Origin: Candidatus Kryptoniota bacterium
GTDB lineage: Bacteria; Bacteroidota; Ignavibacteria; Kryptoniales; JAKASW01
Assembly: GCA_024641705.1 (NCBI GenBank)
Contig: JAHECO010000010.1
Coordinates: 37,228 to 101,227 of the forward strand
Length of the DNA stretch: 64,000 nt
Direction: 5' to 3'
This document shows positions 1-8,063 of this stretch, piece after piece. The notes under the pieces are model-generated. The model ran no database searches, was not told the origin of the DNA, and saw only the letters and a program-made list of their open reading frames with translations. Positions within the stretch are counted from its first letter, which is position 1. Every line of letters starts with the position of its first letter. The translations under genes and the position numbers were made by a program.

Positions 1-542
1 ACTACTATACCGGTCCGGTTTTCGAAGTAAACCTGAAGGACAAGCCGCAGTTCGGGAGTGTTGCGGGAGGAGGACGGTACGATAACCTCGTCAAGCGCTT
101 CACTGATACCGATATTCCGGCGGTGGGATTCTCAATAGGAGTTGACAGACTCCTCGCGGCCATGGACGACGGCGGTGAGGAGACAAATTTCACCGACGTT
201 GTCGTGACGATCATGGATCCCGACAAGCTCGATGAATACCTCCGGATCGCAAACGAGCTGAGAGGGGCCGGAGTGCGCACTGATCTATATCTTGGACAGG
301 AAAAAGGGTTGCGCAAGCAGCTGCAGTATGCGGACAGGGTCAGCGCCCGATTCGCAATCATAATGGGGTCGGATGAAATCCAGAAGGGGGTCGTGACGAT
401 CAAGGACCTCAAAGCCGGGGAGAGCGTAAGCAAAGATTCTGCCCAGCGTGAGGAATGGCTCAAGAAGAGCCGTCAGATTCAGAGGGAAATCCCCCGACGA
501 GAGCTGGTTCCCGAGGTTTTGAAGCTCATTTCGCAGAAATAG
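1..542 (+). CDS. hisS: histidyl-tRNA synthetase, C-terminal part (5' end outside window)
   Basis: The frame is open from base 3 at the window edge and ends with TAG at 540-542. It encodes the end of the class II catalytic core followed by the anticodon-binding domain. Visible motifs are GGGRYDNL (the histidyl-adenylate binding stretch typical of HisS) and motif 3, GFSIGVDRL, with its conserved Arg. The last ~90 residues fit a HGTP-type anticodon-binding domain (GVRTDLYLG... FAIIMGSDE... VTIKDLKAG). The enzyme charges tRNA-His in the cytoplasm. Only the last ~180 residues are in the window, so the true start cannot be given. The gene downstream is on the same strand but 130 bp away and unrelated in role. 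Identification is secure from the motifs; HisZ, the catalytically dead paralogue, is less likely because motif 3 is intact. Confidence 0.93.
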   Translation, partial: YYTGPVFEVNLKDKPQFGSVAGGGRYDNLVKRFTDTDIPAVGFSIGVDRLLAAMDDGGEETNFTDVVVTIMDPDKLDEYLRIANELRGAGVRTDLYLGQEKGLRKQLQYADRVSARFAIIMGSDEIQKGVVTIKDLKAGESVSKDSAQREEWLKKSRQIQREIPRRELVPEVLKLISQK

Positions 543-671
543 CGAAGGCCACCCTCACGACAAGTATTGAGGAGGTTTTTCCTGTACCCATCCCGGCCGC
601 CTTTCGTATAGAATAGTTACCCGCAGCATATCAGTTGGTGGAACGGAACCGTAAACAAGTCAGGAGTGGAG

Positions 672-1658
672 ATGATGAGTAACCAGATAGAAGGGATGTT
701 CGTCCGGCAGCTGGAAGAAAGGAAGCGGAGGTTGCAGGATGCCGCGTCTAAATCGGTCGATCTGTCGGAATTGGATCACCTGCTTCACGATGTGGACGAG
801 GCGCTGGCGAAGATATCCGCAGGGACATACGGGCTTTGCGAAACATGTCATGAACCGATAGAGGCGGAGAGGCTCTCGGCCGATCCGCTGATCAGGTATT
901 GCGTCGACCATCTTTCCGAAACCGAACAGCATGCCCTGGAGAAGGACCTCGCGCTGGCGCGCCAAATCCAGACAGGCCTCCTCCCGAAGAAAGGGGCGAT
1001 CCTCCCTGGATGGGAGAGCGACTATCATTACGAGCCTTACGGCCAGGTAAGCGGGGACTATTGTGACATTATTATTCCGCGGGACAATCACGACTCCTTC
1101 TTTTTTATCGTGGGGGACGTAACCGGCAAAGGGATCGCCGCGTCGATGTTGATGTCGCAGCTACATGCAACGTTCAGGACACTTGCAGGCACCGGGATGC
1201 CTTTGGACCTGCTTATGCAACAGGCGAACCGGACTTTCTGCGAAGCGAGCCTGACCACCCATTTCGCAACCCTGGTTTGCGGGCTCGCCAACAGTAAGGG
1301 TGAGGTCCAGATATCCAACGCGGGGCATTGCCTTCCCCTTGTTCTTCGGGGAGGCAGCGTCGAGAGAATTTCCTCCTCCGGTCTGCCGCTCGGAGTTGCC
1401 TGCGAAGGGAACTACCAGACTATCGGGATGAAGCTGGAGAGCGGCGACAGCCTCTTCATTTACACGGACGGACTGACCGAGTCTGTCGGGAAATCCGGAG
1501 AACTGTACGGTGAGCAAAGAGTGCTCAAGCTGCTGGCGGACAAGTCTGGCTTCCCTCTTACGGGCCTGATATCGGCATGCGTCGATGACCTGAATTCGTT
1601 CGGCGGCACCACAGGACGCAACGACGATCTTACGATCATGGCGCTTCGGAGGAAATAG
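672..1658 (+). CDS. DksA/TraR-type zinc-finger plus PP2C (SpoIIE/RsbU) serine phosphatase
   Basis: About 328 residues. The N-terminal ~100 residues form a coiled coil and a DksA/TraR-like finger (CETCHEPIEAERLSADP...YCVDHL); the expected last Cys is His, giving a C2-C2H-like ligand set. The rest is a SpoIIE/RsbU PP2C domain with metal-binding motifs SGDYCDI and VGDVTGKGIAASMLM, then ISNAGHCLPLVLR and IYTDGLTES, and the terminal NDDLTIMALRR. Such phosphatases dephosphorylate anti-sigma-factor antagonists in partner-switching pathways. A good AGGAG at 662-666 precedes ATG codons at 672 and 675; a GTG at 666 overlaps the ribosome site and is unlikely. No anti-sigma factor or STAS gene is adjacent, although an RsbRD-domain protein occurs in the dsr operon at 36.3 kb. 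The direct fusion of this finger to PP2C looks unusual to me. Function as a phosphatase is well supported; the pathway is unknown. Confidence 0.82.
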   Translation: MMSNQIEGMFVRQLEERKRRLQDAASKSVDLSELDHLLHDVDEALAKISAGTYGLCETCHEPIEAERLSADPLIRYCVDHLSETEQHALEKDLALARQIQTGLLPKKGAILPGWESDYHYEPYGQVSGDYCDIIIPRDNHDSFFFIVGDVTGKGIAASMLMSQLHATFRTLAGTGMPLDLLMQQANRTFCEASLTTHFATLVCGLANSKGEVQISNAGHCLPLVLRGGSVERISSSGLPLGVACEGNYQTIGMKLESGDSLFIYTDGLTESVGKSGELYGEQRVLKLLADKSGFPLTGLISACVDDLNSFGGTTGRNDDLTIMALRRK

Positions 1659-1714
1659 AAGGCCCCCACTGCACGGTCGTCGGTGCAACTGATCCCCGAC
1701 TTTGCCCGGCCGGT

Positions 1715-2605
1715 CTATTCGGCTCTCGTCGGGACCCAGCCTTCCCTCCGGATTTCTTTCAGCTTGACAACGATACTGCCGAGGAGTACTTTCAGGTCGG
1801 CACGCAGCGGAACTTCGGCTGAATCCGTCGATATCCACCCAACGAAATCGCCCGTCACTCCGAACGTTCCCTTGAAATTGATATGTCCTGACATCCGCTC
1901 CGACTCGATCGGGAAATCGAAAGCGGTTACGTCGCAGGGCTCACGCCCCTCGTTGATAGTGAGGTTAACAGAAGATCTGTCCGTGTCGGAGACTATTGGC
2001 ACTGTCATCTCCATCTTCCTCCCTTCCGAACCGCCGCAGAGGCGACGAACGTAATAGAAGAAACTCAGACCGTCGGTATAGCTGGTATCCAGCGGAAGAT
2101 CAACCTTCTTGGTTACAACCCCCTTCACAGACTGCTCCCATTCCAGTCTCTTCTGGGCATAGTCGAAGATATAGTTCGTGTGCACCCAGTCATCTCCTTG
2201 CTGTTGATCGTTGGAAGTCGCAAGGCACATGAGAGTCCTGGCATCCGCACAGGTTTCATAGACAGCGTGCAGGTGGACGAACGGGATCCCGCTGTAGGAG
2301 TCGATGAATGCCCTTATCCTGTACGCCTCCTTGCCGCGGCATTCCCCCTTTCCGAGAAGTTCGAACCTCACGCTTCCCAGCTTGAAGAAGAGATAGCTCG
2401 CTTCAAAGACGGCCACTTCGCCGGGCTGCATTATGGATTCGCCGCTTGCCGCATGCCAATCATCTTCAAAACGGGAATTGACGTCGTCGAAGAAAGACAA
2501 CGCGACGACCGATCTTAGCACAAAGAGTGAAATAACCGCGAGAAGTAGCAGGGAAGCTGCGATCACGGTACGCTTGAAGGAAGGACTTCTTTGCGACTCA
2601 CGCAT
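1715..2605 (-). CDS. DUF3108-family membrane-anchored/exported protein
   Basis: 296 residues. An N-terminal basic stretch and a hydrophobic segment at residues ~12-34 act as signal peptide or anchor; the remainder is a beta-rich periplasmic domain. The pattern QPGEVAVFEASYLFFKLGS near residue 60, YRIRAFIDSYSGIPFVH, and the closing VPLRADLKVLLGSIVVKL resemble the DUF3108 family, whose members are outer-envelope proteins of unknown function common in FCB and deltaproteobacterial genomes. The gene is convergent with the phosphatase upstream (gap 56 bp). A weak inverted repeat at 1670-1687 between the two genes could end transcription. No catalytic motif is visible, so no activity is proposed. 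Confidence 0.65.
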   Translation of the reverse strand: MRESQRSPSFKRTVIAASLLLLAVISLFVLRSVVALSFFDDVNSRFEDDWHAASGESIMQPGEVAVFEASYLFFKLGSVRFELLGKGECRGKEAYRIRAFIDSYSGIPFVHLHAVYETCADARTLMCLATSNDQQQGDDWVHTNYIFDYAQKRLEWEQSVKGVVTKKVDLPLDTSYTDGLSFFYYVRRLCGGSEGRKMEMTVPIVSDTDRSSVNLTINEGREPCDVTAFDFPIESERMSGHINFKGTFGVTGDFVGWISTDSAEVPLRADLKVLLGSIVVKLKEIRREGWVPTRAE

Positions 2606-2870
2606 GCGGAGACATCGATGGCATGTGAATTATTGATCCCGTTACCCTACCCGGACCATCGATATGGGCCGAGCCTTCTCTTGCCTCATTCACGATCAAA
2701 ATCTGTCGATCCTCCGCATTCTGAACTGTCCTTAATAACATGCTGCTCGTGGCCAAGATTCCAGCCGTCTCCACAATAATACACATCGTCCTCACGGACA
2801 AGGTCACCCGGGGGTGAGAAGACGGACCTGGTTCCCGGCTCGCGGGCAAGGTACGCAAGATGCGGGCATG

Positions 2871-3107
2871 CTACTTTGCATCGCGGACAATACGGAATCC
2901 CGCAACGTAGTTCCAGCTTGCCGGATTCAAACCGTCCCGGCTCGTAACGCGGCAATCCTCCGCGAAATCGTACCACGATCCGCCGCGTACGACGCGGGGT
3001 TGAGTCGTGCTGCCGGCTCCGCTGCCTCCCCCGTGAAACGTAGCTACAGGCAGAAACACCCAAGCGGCAAGAAGCGTCACGACCGAGAATAAGAATGACC
3101 TCTTCAT
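2871..3107 (-). CDS. small secreted protein with only the C-terminal end of a formylglycine-generating-enzyme-like domain
   Basis: 78 residues. Residues 1-~25 (MKRSFLFSVVTLLAAW...) are a clear signal peptide, followed by a Gly/Ser linker. Then comes VVRGGSWYDFAEDCRVTSRD ending in AGFRIVRDAK, which matches the last ~40 residues of FGE-sulfatase/SUMF1-type domains (RGGSW...GFR). The ~200 residues that normally precede this motif are missing, so the gene is either an internal-deletion remnant or a mini-domain. The ATG at 3105-3107 has a GGAGGG-type ribosome site just upstream, so it may still be translated. The remaining sequence down to 2606 shows no supported gene. I would treat it as a probable remnant. 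Confidence 0.5.
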   Translation of the reverse strand: MKRSFLFSVVTLLAAWVFLPVATFHGGGSGAGSTTQPRVVRGGSWYDFAEDCRVTSRDGLNPASWNYVAGFRIVRDAK

Positions 3108-3529
3108 TTTCCACCCTCCGCGGAATATCGCCTCTGTGTTCTCCGTATCCGAGACAGTGACAATTCCAAACGCTTCCTCGACCGGCGGCTTCCGTCCGAA
3201 CACCCGCTCCAGTCCCGGGAGCCGCGGCACTTTTTACCGGGGACCGGGAACCCCGACATTACCGGATTTAAACCTTCCCGATGTTATGAAACAAATACCA
3301 GAATCTCAATATCCGCAAGGCGCCTCAGACGCTACCGGGGGTGCGGGCCGGACGGACCCGCCGATTAGGGACTTAAAAAGAGGCATCGTGATGTTTCGTT
3401 TGTTATATTATGTCAACAAACAAGACGGCTTCAGATGCGGAAACTATGCAAAAACGAGTCTGTGCGCGCTATGCTCACACAGTCTGTACCGGTCACTAGA
3501 GGCAACGCGACTTAGTGGGGCTGATAAAC
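3108..3529. other. intergenic region between divergent genes
   Basis: About 420 bp separates the minus-strand FGE-like mini-gene from the plus-strand squalene synthase gene. It must carry promoters for both directions, but I cannot assign a convincing pair of boxes. An AT-rich stretch around 3390-3425 (TTTGTTATATTATG) is the best candidate for the plus-strand promoter. Open frames in this stretch show no family resemblance. Confidence 0.4.
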
Positions 3530-4504
3530 ATGCACTCCGACGACATGCTCCGTGCCGTAAGCAGGACATTCGCCCTCTCCATAGAGAGGCTCCCCGGGGG
3601 ATTGCGCGATTTCGTCACGACCGCCTATCTGTTGTTTCGGGTCTCAGACTGCCTGGAGGATAACGAGACCTTGGCTGCGCCTCACAAAGCGAACCTTCTC
3701 CGCATGTGGGCACGGGTACTCGATGATGCCATGCCGGTCTCTTCGCTCACCGGCGAGATACTCCATCTCGACGATGCCGACCCGGAAGTGTACGTTGCGA
3801 AGCACGCCGGACAGCTCCTCGAAGGACTTCGTCGTTTCCCGCAGCCGATACAGGAAATCATCACGAGCCATGTTAACGAGACTTCGCTCGGCATGGCAAG
3901 ATGGCAGGAAAACGGACCCGACGTCCGCACCGAAGAGGAGATGGACGACTACATGCACCAGGTAGCGGGACGCGTGGGCTACATGCTGACCGATCTGTTC
4001 GCATGGTACTCTCCGGTCATAAGAGAACGGAAGGAAGAACTTCTTCCTCTCTCACGCCATTTCGGCCTGGCGTTACAGACCGTCAATATCATCCGGGGGC
4101 TCCGCAAGGATTACGAGAGAGGTTGGGTATATGTCCCGCGCACGTTCTACGAACCGCTGGGTCTGACGAAGGAGAGCCTGCTTGCCACCGAGAATGCCGC
4201 GAAGGTCCTCCGGCTGGTCGACCGGCTCGCGGACAAGGCGGAGACTCATCTGCGGTACGGGCTCAACTATATCACCGATCTCCCCAAGTGGCTGCACGGC
4301 ATTCGTCTCGCGTGCATGTGGCCGCTTCTTTTCGCGGTGAGAACGCTCGCGGTAAGTCGAAACAACATCAACGTGATTTTGTCGGAAGCTAAAATCGCCC
4401 GGAGCGATGTCAGCAAGATAATACGTGACACAACCTTCCTGGGCTGGTCAAACTCCTGGCTTACAAGCTACTACAACCGGCTGCACACGATCCAAACGAC
4501 GTAA
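3530..4504 (+). CDS. squalene/phytoene synthase family protein
   Basis: 324 residues from the ATG at 3530, which has a GGGG ribosome site ~9 bp upstream; a GTG at 3515 is an alternative. The all-helical trans-prenyltransferase family condenses two prenyl diphosphates head to head. Family marks are SRTFALSIERLPGGLRD near the N-terminus and the first Asp-rich motif DCLEDNE. The second motif region reads QTVNIIRGLRKDYERGW followed by VYVPRTF. In most relatives the second motif begins with Asp (DxxxD, NIIRD); here that Asp is Gly, so Mg-diphosphate binding may be altered. A hydrophobic region near residues 255-285 fits the membrane-facing helices. The product (squalene for hopanoids, or a carotenoid precursor) cannot be decided; no desaturase or cyclase gene lies nearby. 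It is convergent with the GH3 gene. Confidence 0.85.
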   Translation: MHSDDMLRAVSRTFALSIERLPGGLRDFVTTAYLLFRVSDCLEDNETLAAPHKANLLRMWARVLDDAMPVSSLTGEILHLDDADPEVYVAKHAGQLLEGLRRFPQPIQEIITSHVNETSLGMARWQENGPDVRTEEEMDDYMHQVAGRVGYMLTDLFAWYSPVIRERKEELLPLSRHFGLALQTVNIIRGLRKDYERGWVYVPRTFYEPLGLTKESLLATENAAKVLRLVDRLADKAETHLRYGLNYITDLPKWLHGIRLACMWPLLFAVRTLAVSRNNINVILSEAKIARSDVSKIIRDTTFLGWSNSWLTSYYNRLHTIQTT

Positions 4505-4556
4505 TCGTCCCGCGTTCGCTCAACCCTGACGGCGGGGACCCGTGCAAGAGCGTTCA

Positions 4557-6872
4557 TCACTTCAGAGAGAAGCTGCCGGACAATCCTCCTTCAGAACTCC
4601 CTCCTACCATGACATAGAACGTACCTGCCTCCAGGTCCCATTTTCTTTCCGCGCCCCAGACCGCCAGGTCCGCCTGCTTCACGCGCAGTGTGATCTCGCT
4701 GGATTCACCCGGCATGAGGTGGACGCGCGTGAACGCCTTCAACGCCTTCAGCGGAGTCTCGACGCTTGCAATCTTCTCACGCACATAAAGCTGTGCGACT
4801 TCGTCCCCGGCCCGTTTCCCCGTATTCTTAAGCTTGAATGAGACGACGACATCCTCTCCGCTTCCTGGAGGAGGCGCGACAATATGCAAGTCGCTGTAAG
4901 CGAACGTCGTGTAGCTCAGTCCATATCCGAAGACAAACTGAGGAGAATCATCGCCGTCGATATACTTACTAAACTTGGAAGGTGCATGGTCATAGTACAC
5001 CGGCAACTGACCGACGCGCCTGGGGAACGACATGACGAGCCGCCCCGCAGGATTGTTCTCGCCGAAGAGCGTCTCGGCGATCGCGCGCCCGCCGAACTCT
5101 CCGGGGTACCACGCCTCGAGGATCGCCGGAACATGCTCCGCCGCCCACGGTATCGTCAACGGCCTGCCGTTTTGAAGCACGAGCACGACCGGCACGCCTG
5201 TGGCAACTACAGCTTCCAGCAACGCTTCCTGATTGCCCGGGAGACCCAGCTCTGACCGATCCCGGTTCTCGCCTGAGATATGGCTGTTCTCACCCAGACC
5301 CAGAATAACGACCTGTGCTCTTCGCGCTTCAGCAACAGCCTTCCGTATATTCGAGCCGTCGGCATATAGAACCCTCGTCCTGTGCGACACCATCTTCTTT
5401 ATTTGCGCAAGCATCCCCTCGCTCGTCCTGTCCGCCGGACTTGCCGAGTAATCGCCGAGCCTTGTACTGTCGACGTTCGGCCCGATCACCGCGATACTCC
5501 TGAGATCCCTTCTCAGAGGAAGCGTGTGCCTGTCGTTCTTCAGCAGGCACACCGATTGACGCGCGACCTCCAGTGCAAGCGCAAGGTGTTCAGGTGAGCG
5601 GCAAACGCGGCTATCGGTAGTCGTATCGACATATGGATGGTCGAAAAGGCCGAGAAGAAACTTCGCTCTCAGAACCCGCGACACAGCCCTGTCGAGTGTC
5701 GCCATGGAGATCTTCCCCGATTTCACTCCCTCTGTGATGGCGTTCTGGAATGTGTCGTGGTGAAAATCGTAGAACTGCATGTCGACGCCGGAGTTGATGG
5801 CAAGACAGACGGCATCTGCAGGCGAGGCCGCTACGTGGAACATGTCGTACAGCCGCTGTATCGCGCCGAGGTCCGATAAAACAAAACCATCGAATCCCCA
5901 CTCGCCGCGAAGGACATCGTTCAGAAGCCAGGAATCTGCCGTGCAAGGGAGTCCGTCCGAACTGTTGTAGGCTGCCATGATCCCCATTACGTGGCCTTCT
6001 CTCACCAGAGGTTCGAAGGGCTTCAGCATTACGCTGCGCATTTCCCTCTCTCCCACATGGACAGGCGCGGTGTTCAGGCCGCTTTCCGGGGAGCCGTAGG
6101 CCGCGAAATGCTTCGGTTCGGCGATGCAGGTGGAGTCAGTCGCCAGCGATTCGCCCTGCATCCCTTCGACATACGCGAGCCCGATCATCCCTGATAGAAA
6201 CGGGTCCTCACCGAAAGTCTCCTCCACGCGTCCCCACCTCGGGTCGCGCGCCAGGTTTACGACAGGTGAAAGGAGCATGCCGACTCCGTCGGCGCGTGCT
6301 TCAGCGCCGATAGCCGCGCCGGTTTCCCGGGCCAGCTTCATGTTCCATGTCGACGCAAGGTTCACGCTCTGGGGGAATATGGTTTTGTTCAGACCCAGGT
6401 ATCCGTGAAGTCCCTCCTCGATGAACAGGGCCGGGATGCCGAGACGGTTCGATTTGATCACCCATGCCTGCAGACTGTTGTATAGCTCGGGGCTGGGATA
6501 GATATCATGGATGGATCCGGCACCCAGATTTCCGAGCACTTCTTCGGCTTTTTGAGGGTCGAGCACCGCGCCGGGCTTCGCGTGGGTATGGTCTTCCCTT
6601 TGATCCGCATCCAGGAAATCGGAGGCACCCGAATACATGTCAAGTTGCCGGGCCTTCTCTTCGACGGTCATTCTGCCGACAAGGTCCCGTACGCGCTGCT
6701 CGACGGGGAGAGCCGGATTTTTGTAGGCCGGAATTCCCGGCTTAGCCGCAGCAGTCGAGTCGATCACCTGCGCGAAGCCGGTACTTGCTACGAGCGCAAC
6801 GCAAAACAACACGAGCGCATGGATCAGCACGAGGTTCGGCAGAGAAGTTTTCACATTCTTATGTCCCAGCAT
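4557..6872 (-). CDS. bglX: secreted glycoside hydrolase family 3 beta-glucosidase
   Basis: 771 residues, full length for BglX-type GH3 enzymes. The signal peptide spans residues ~1-34 (hydrophobic core around VLIHALVLFCVALVAS). The (beta/alpha)8 domain follows with the substrate-binding motif KHFAAYG (Lys254-His255) and the nucleophile Asp334 in GFDGFVLSDLGA. The second alpha/beta sandwich domain contains LLKNDRHTLPL and HISGENRDRSELGLPGNQ, the region that supplies the acid/base, and the C-terminus is a fibronectin-III-like domain (DEVAQLYV... LMPGESSEITL). It removes beta-linked glucose or xylose from oligosaccharides in the periplasm or outside the cell. A GGAG ribosome site sits 8 bp before the ATG. 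It is monocistronic and divergent from the sirohaem genes. Together with the GH38 gene at 53-57 kb it suggests some polysaccharide use. Confidence 0.93.
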   Translation of the reverse strand: MLGHKNVKTSLPNLVLIHALVLFCVALVASTGFAQVIDSTAAAKPGIPAYKNPALPVEQRVRDLVGRMTVEEKARQLDMYSGASDFLDADQREDHTHAKPGAVLDPQKAEEVLGNLGAGSIHDIYPSPELYNSLQAWVIKSNRLGIPALFIEEGLHGYLGLNKTIFPQSVNLASTWNMKLARETGAAIGAEARADGVGMLLSPVVNLARDPRWGRVEETFGEDPFLSGMIGLAYVEGMQGESLATDSTCIAEPKHFAAYGSPESGLNTAPVHVGEREMRSVMLKPFEPLVREGHVMGIMAAYNSSDGLPCTADSWLLNDVLRGEWGFDGFVLSDLGAIQRLYDMFHVAASPADAVCLAINSGVDMQFYDFHHDTFQNAITEGVKSGKISMATLDRAVSRVLRAKFLLGLFDHPYVDTTTDSRVCRSPEHLALALEVARQSVCLLKNDRHTLPLRRDLRSIAVIGPNVDSTRLGDYSASPADRTSEGMLAQIKKMVSHRTRVLYADGSNIRKAVAEARRAQVVILGLGENSHISGENRDRSELGLPGNQEALLEAVVATGVPVVLVLQNGRPLTIPWAAEHVPAILEAWYPGEFGGRAIAETLFGENNPAGRLVMSFPRRVGQLPVYYDHAPSKFSKYIDGDDSPQFVFGYGLSYTTFAYSDLHIVAPPPGSGEDVVVSFKLKNTGKRAGDEVAQLYVREKIASVETPLKALKAFTRVHLMPGESSEITLRVKQADLAVWGAERKWDLEAGTFYVMVGGSSEGGLSGSFSLK

Positions 6873-7191
6873 TTGTCGACTCCAGTCTGTTGGTGAAAAT
6901 CAGGATCGATAACGGAATCAGAAAAAGGAACAGCCGGCCTAAGCGAGGGGCAATGTCCGATCGGAAATGCGAGAGGCGCGCGCAGGCATCTCCGTTCTTC
7001 TGATGTTCTCGGTGAATTTATCCGTTGTGCCGGTTAATATCAACCTGCGCTTCCCCATTGCAACGGATCCCCGAGTAAGCGAGCACGAAGTCCGATCAGC
7101 AGCGGATTCCAAACAACACGAAGAATACAGAACTCCTGATGCTCTTTGTTTCCTCGTCACGCGATGCTGATTATTAGAGGGAATCGTTTGC
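6873..7191. other. divergent promoter region, bglX / sirohaem genes
   Basis: 319 bp without a supported gene between two divergently read genes. It should hold promoters for both. I see no clear hairpin, riboswitch-like structure or repeat. The segment GAGGGAA at 7177-7183 is the ribosome site for the GTG start at 7192. Confidence 0.5.
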
Positions 7192-7857
7192 GTGAATAGG
7201 ACCTTCGAACATATCTATTTCCCAATTCTGATAGATTTGCGGAGATTTCCATGCCTTGTCGTAGGCGGCGGCAGGGTCGCTCTCCGAAAAGTCTTGTCCC
7301 TACTTGAATTCAACGCGAGGGTGACCGTCGTATCACCGAAAGTCTGCAAAGACCTCATGGGTCTGTCGATGCAGGGAAAGATCATCGTCATCAGAAGACC
7401 ATATTCCGCGGAATACATCGAGGACCACGGTATCGTGTTCAGTGCCACAGATAATCCCGAGACGAACAGGATCATAAGCTCGGATTGCAGGCGCGCGGGA
7501 GTATTGCTGAACGCCGCCGACAATCCATCCATCTGTGACTTCATACTCCCCGCCACTTTCAAGTCGGGATATTTGACGGTTTCAGTTTCATCTCAAGGCA
7601 AGGCCCCTTTCTATGCGAAGCACATGAAAAGGAAGCTGGCCGGGGCTGTGCCTCCTTCGACAGCCGAAATCACCGAACTGGCCGCGGAATTCAGAAAGCT
7701 TCTGCTTTCCAGCGGCAATCCTATGTCGCGCAACTCAAAGACCAAAGCATACAAGGCCTTCCTTACGACAGATTGGGAGAAGGCTCTCACCGGGGAAGGC
7801 AAAAAGGACCCGGAAACGCTCTTGAAGAAACTGGCCAGAGAACTGCGTCATGCCTGA
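7192..7857 (+). CDS. precorrin-2 dehydrogenase / sirohydrochlorin ferrochelatase (CysG N-terminal / Met8p type)
   Basis: 221 residues. The N-terminal NAD-binding Rossmann fold starts FPILIDLRRFPCLVVGGGRVALRK, the standard GGGxVAxRK of CysG-N/SirC. It continues with FSATDNPETNRIIS and NAADNPSICDFILPA, which include the catalytic-loop Asp region. The dimerisation region contains LTVSVSSQGKAPFYAKHMKRKL, and a helical C-terminus follows. It oxidises precorrin-2 to sirohydrochlorin and, in bifunctional members, inserts iron to make sirohaem. Start is GTG at 7192 after GAGGGAA. It precedes cobA-hemD on the same strand by ~205 bp, so the two probably form one unit making sirohaem for DsrAB, whose genes lie on the opposite strand further on. 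Whether the chelatase activity is retained cannot be read with certainty. Confidence 0.88.
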   Translation: MNRTFEHIYFPILIDLRRFPCLVVGGGRVALRKVLSLLEFNARVTVVSPKVCKDLMGLSMQGKIIVIRRPYSAEYIEDHGIVFSATDNPETNRIISSDCRRAGVLLNAADNPSICDFILPATFKSGYLTVSVSSQGKAPFYAKHMKRKLAGAVPPSTAEITELAAEFRKLLLSSGNPMSRNSKTKAYKAFLTTDWEKALTGEGKKDPETLLKKLARELRHA

Positions 7858-8063
7858 ACAGTTCCGTAAACATGACCTGTCGAATGCCGCTCAGTTATTC
7901 ACGGCGAAGATCACTTCCCGCTCATCGATCATATGTAGGCCGGTTCCCCACGCTGACCCCTCTCCCGGATAACCTCCGGGCAAATCTAGAGCAGCGAATA
8001 CATCGCAATTAGCAACCAACATCCTGAAGCCCTTGTAGACAAACTGCCGAAGAAACGAACGAC

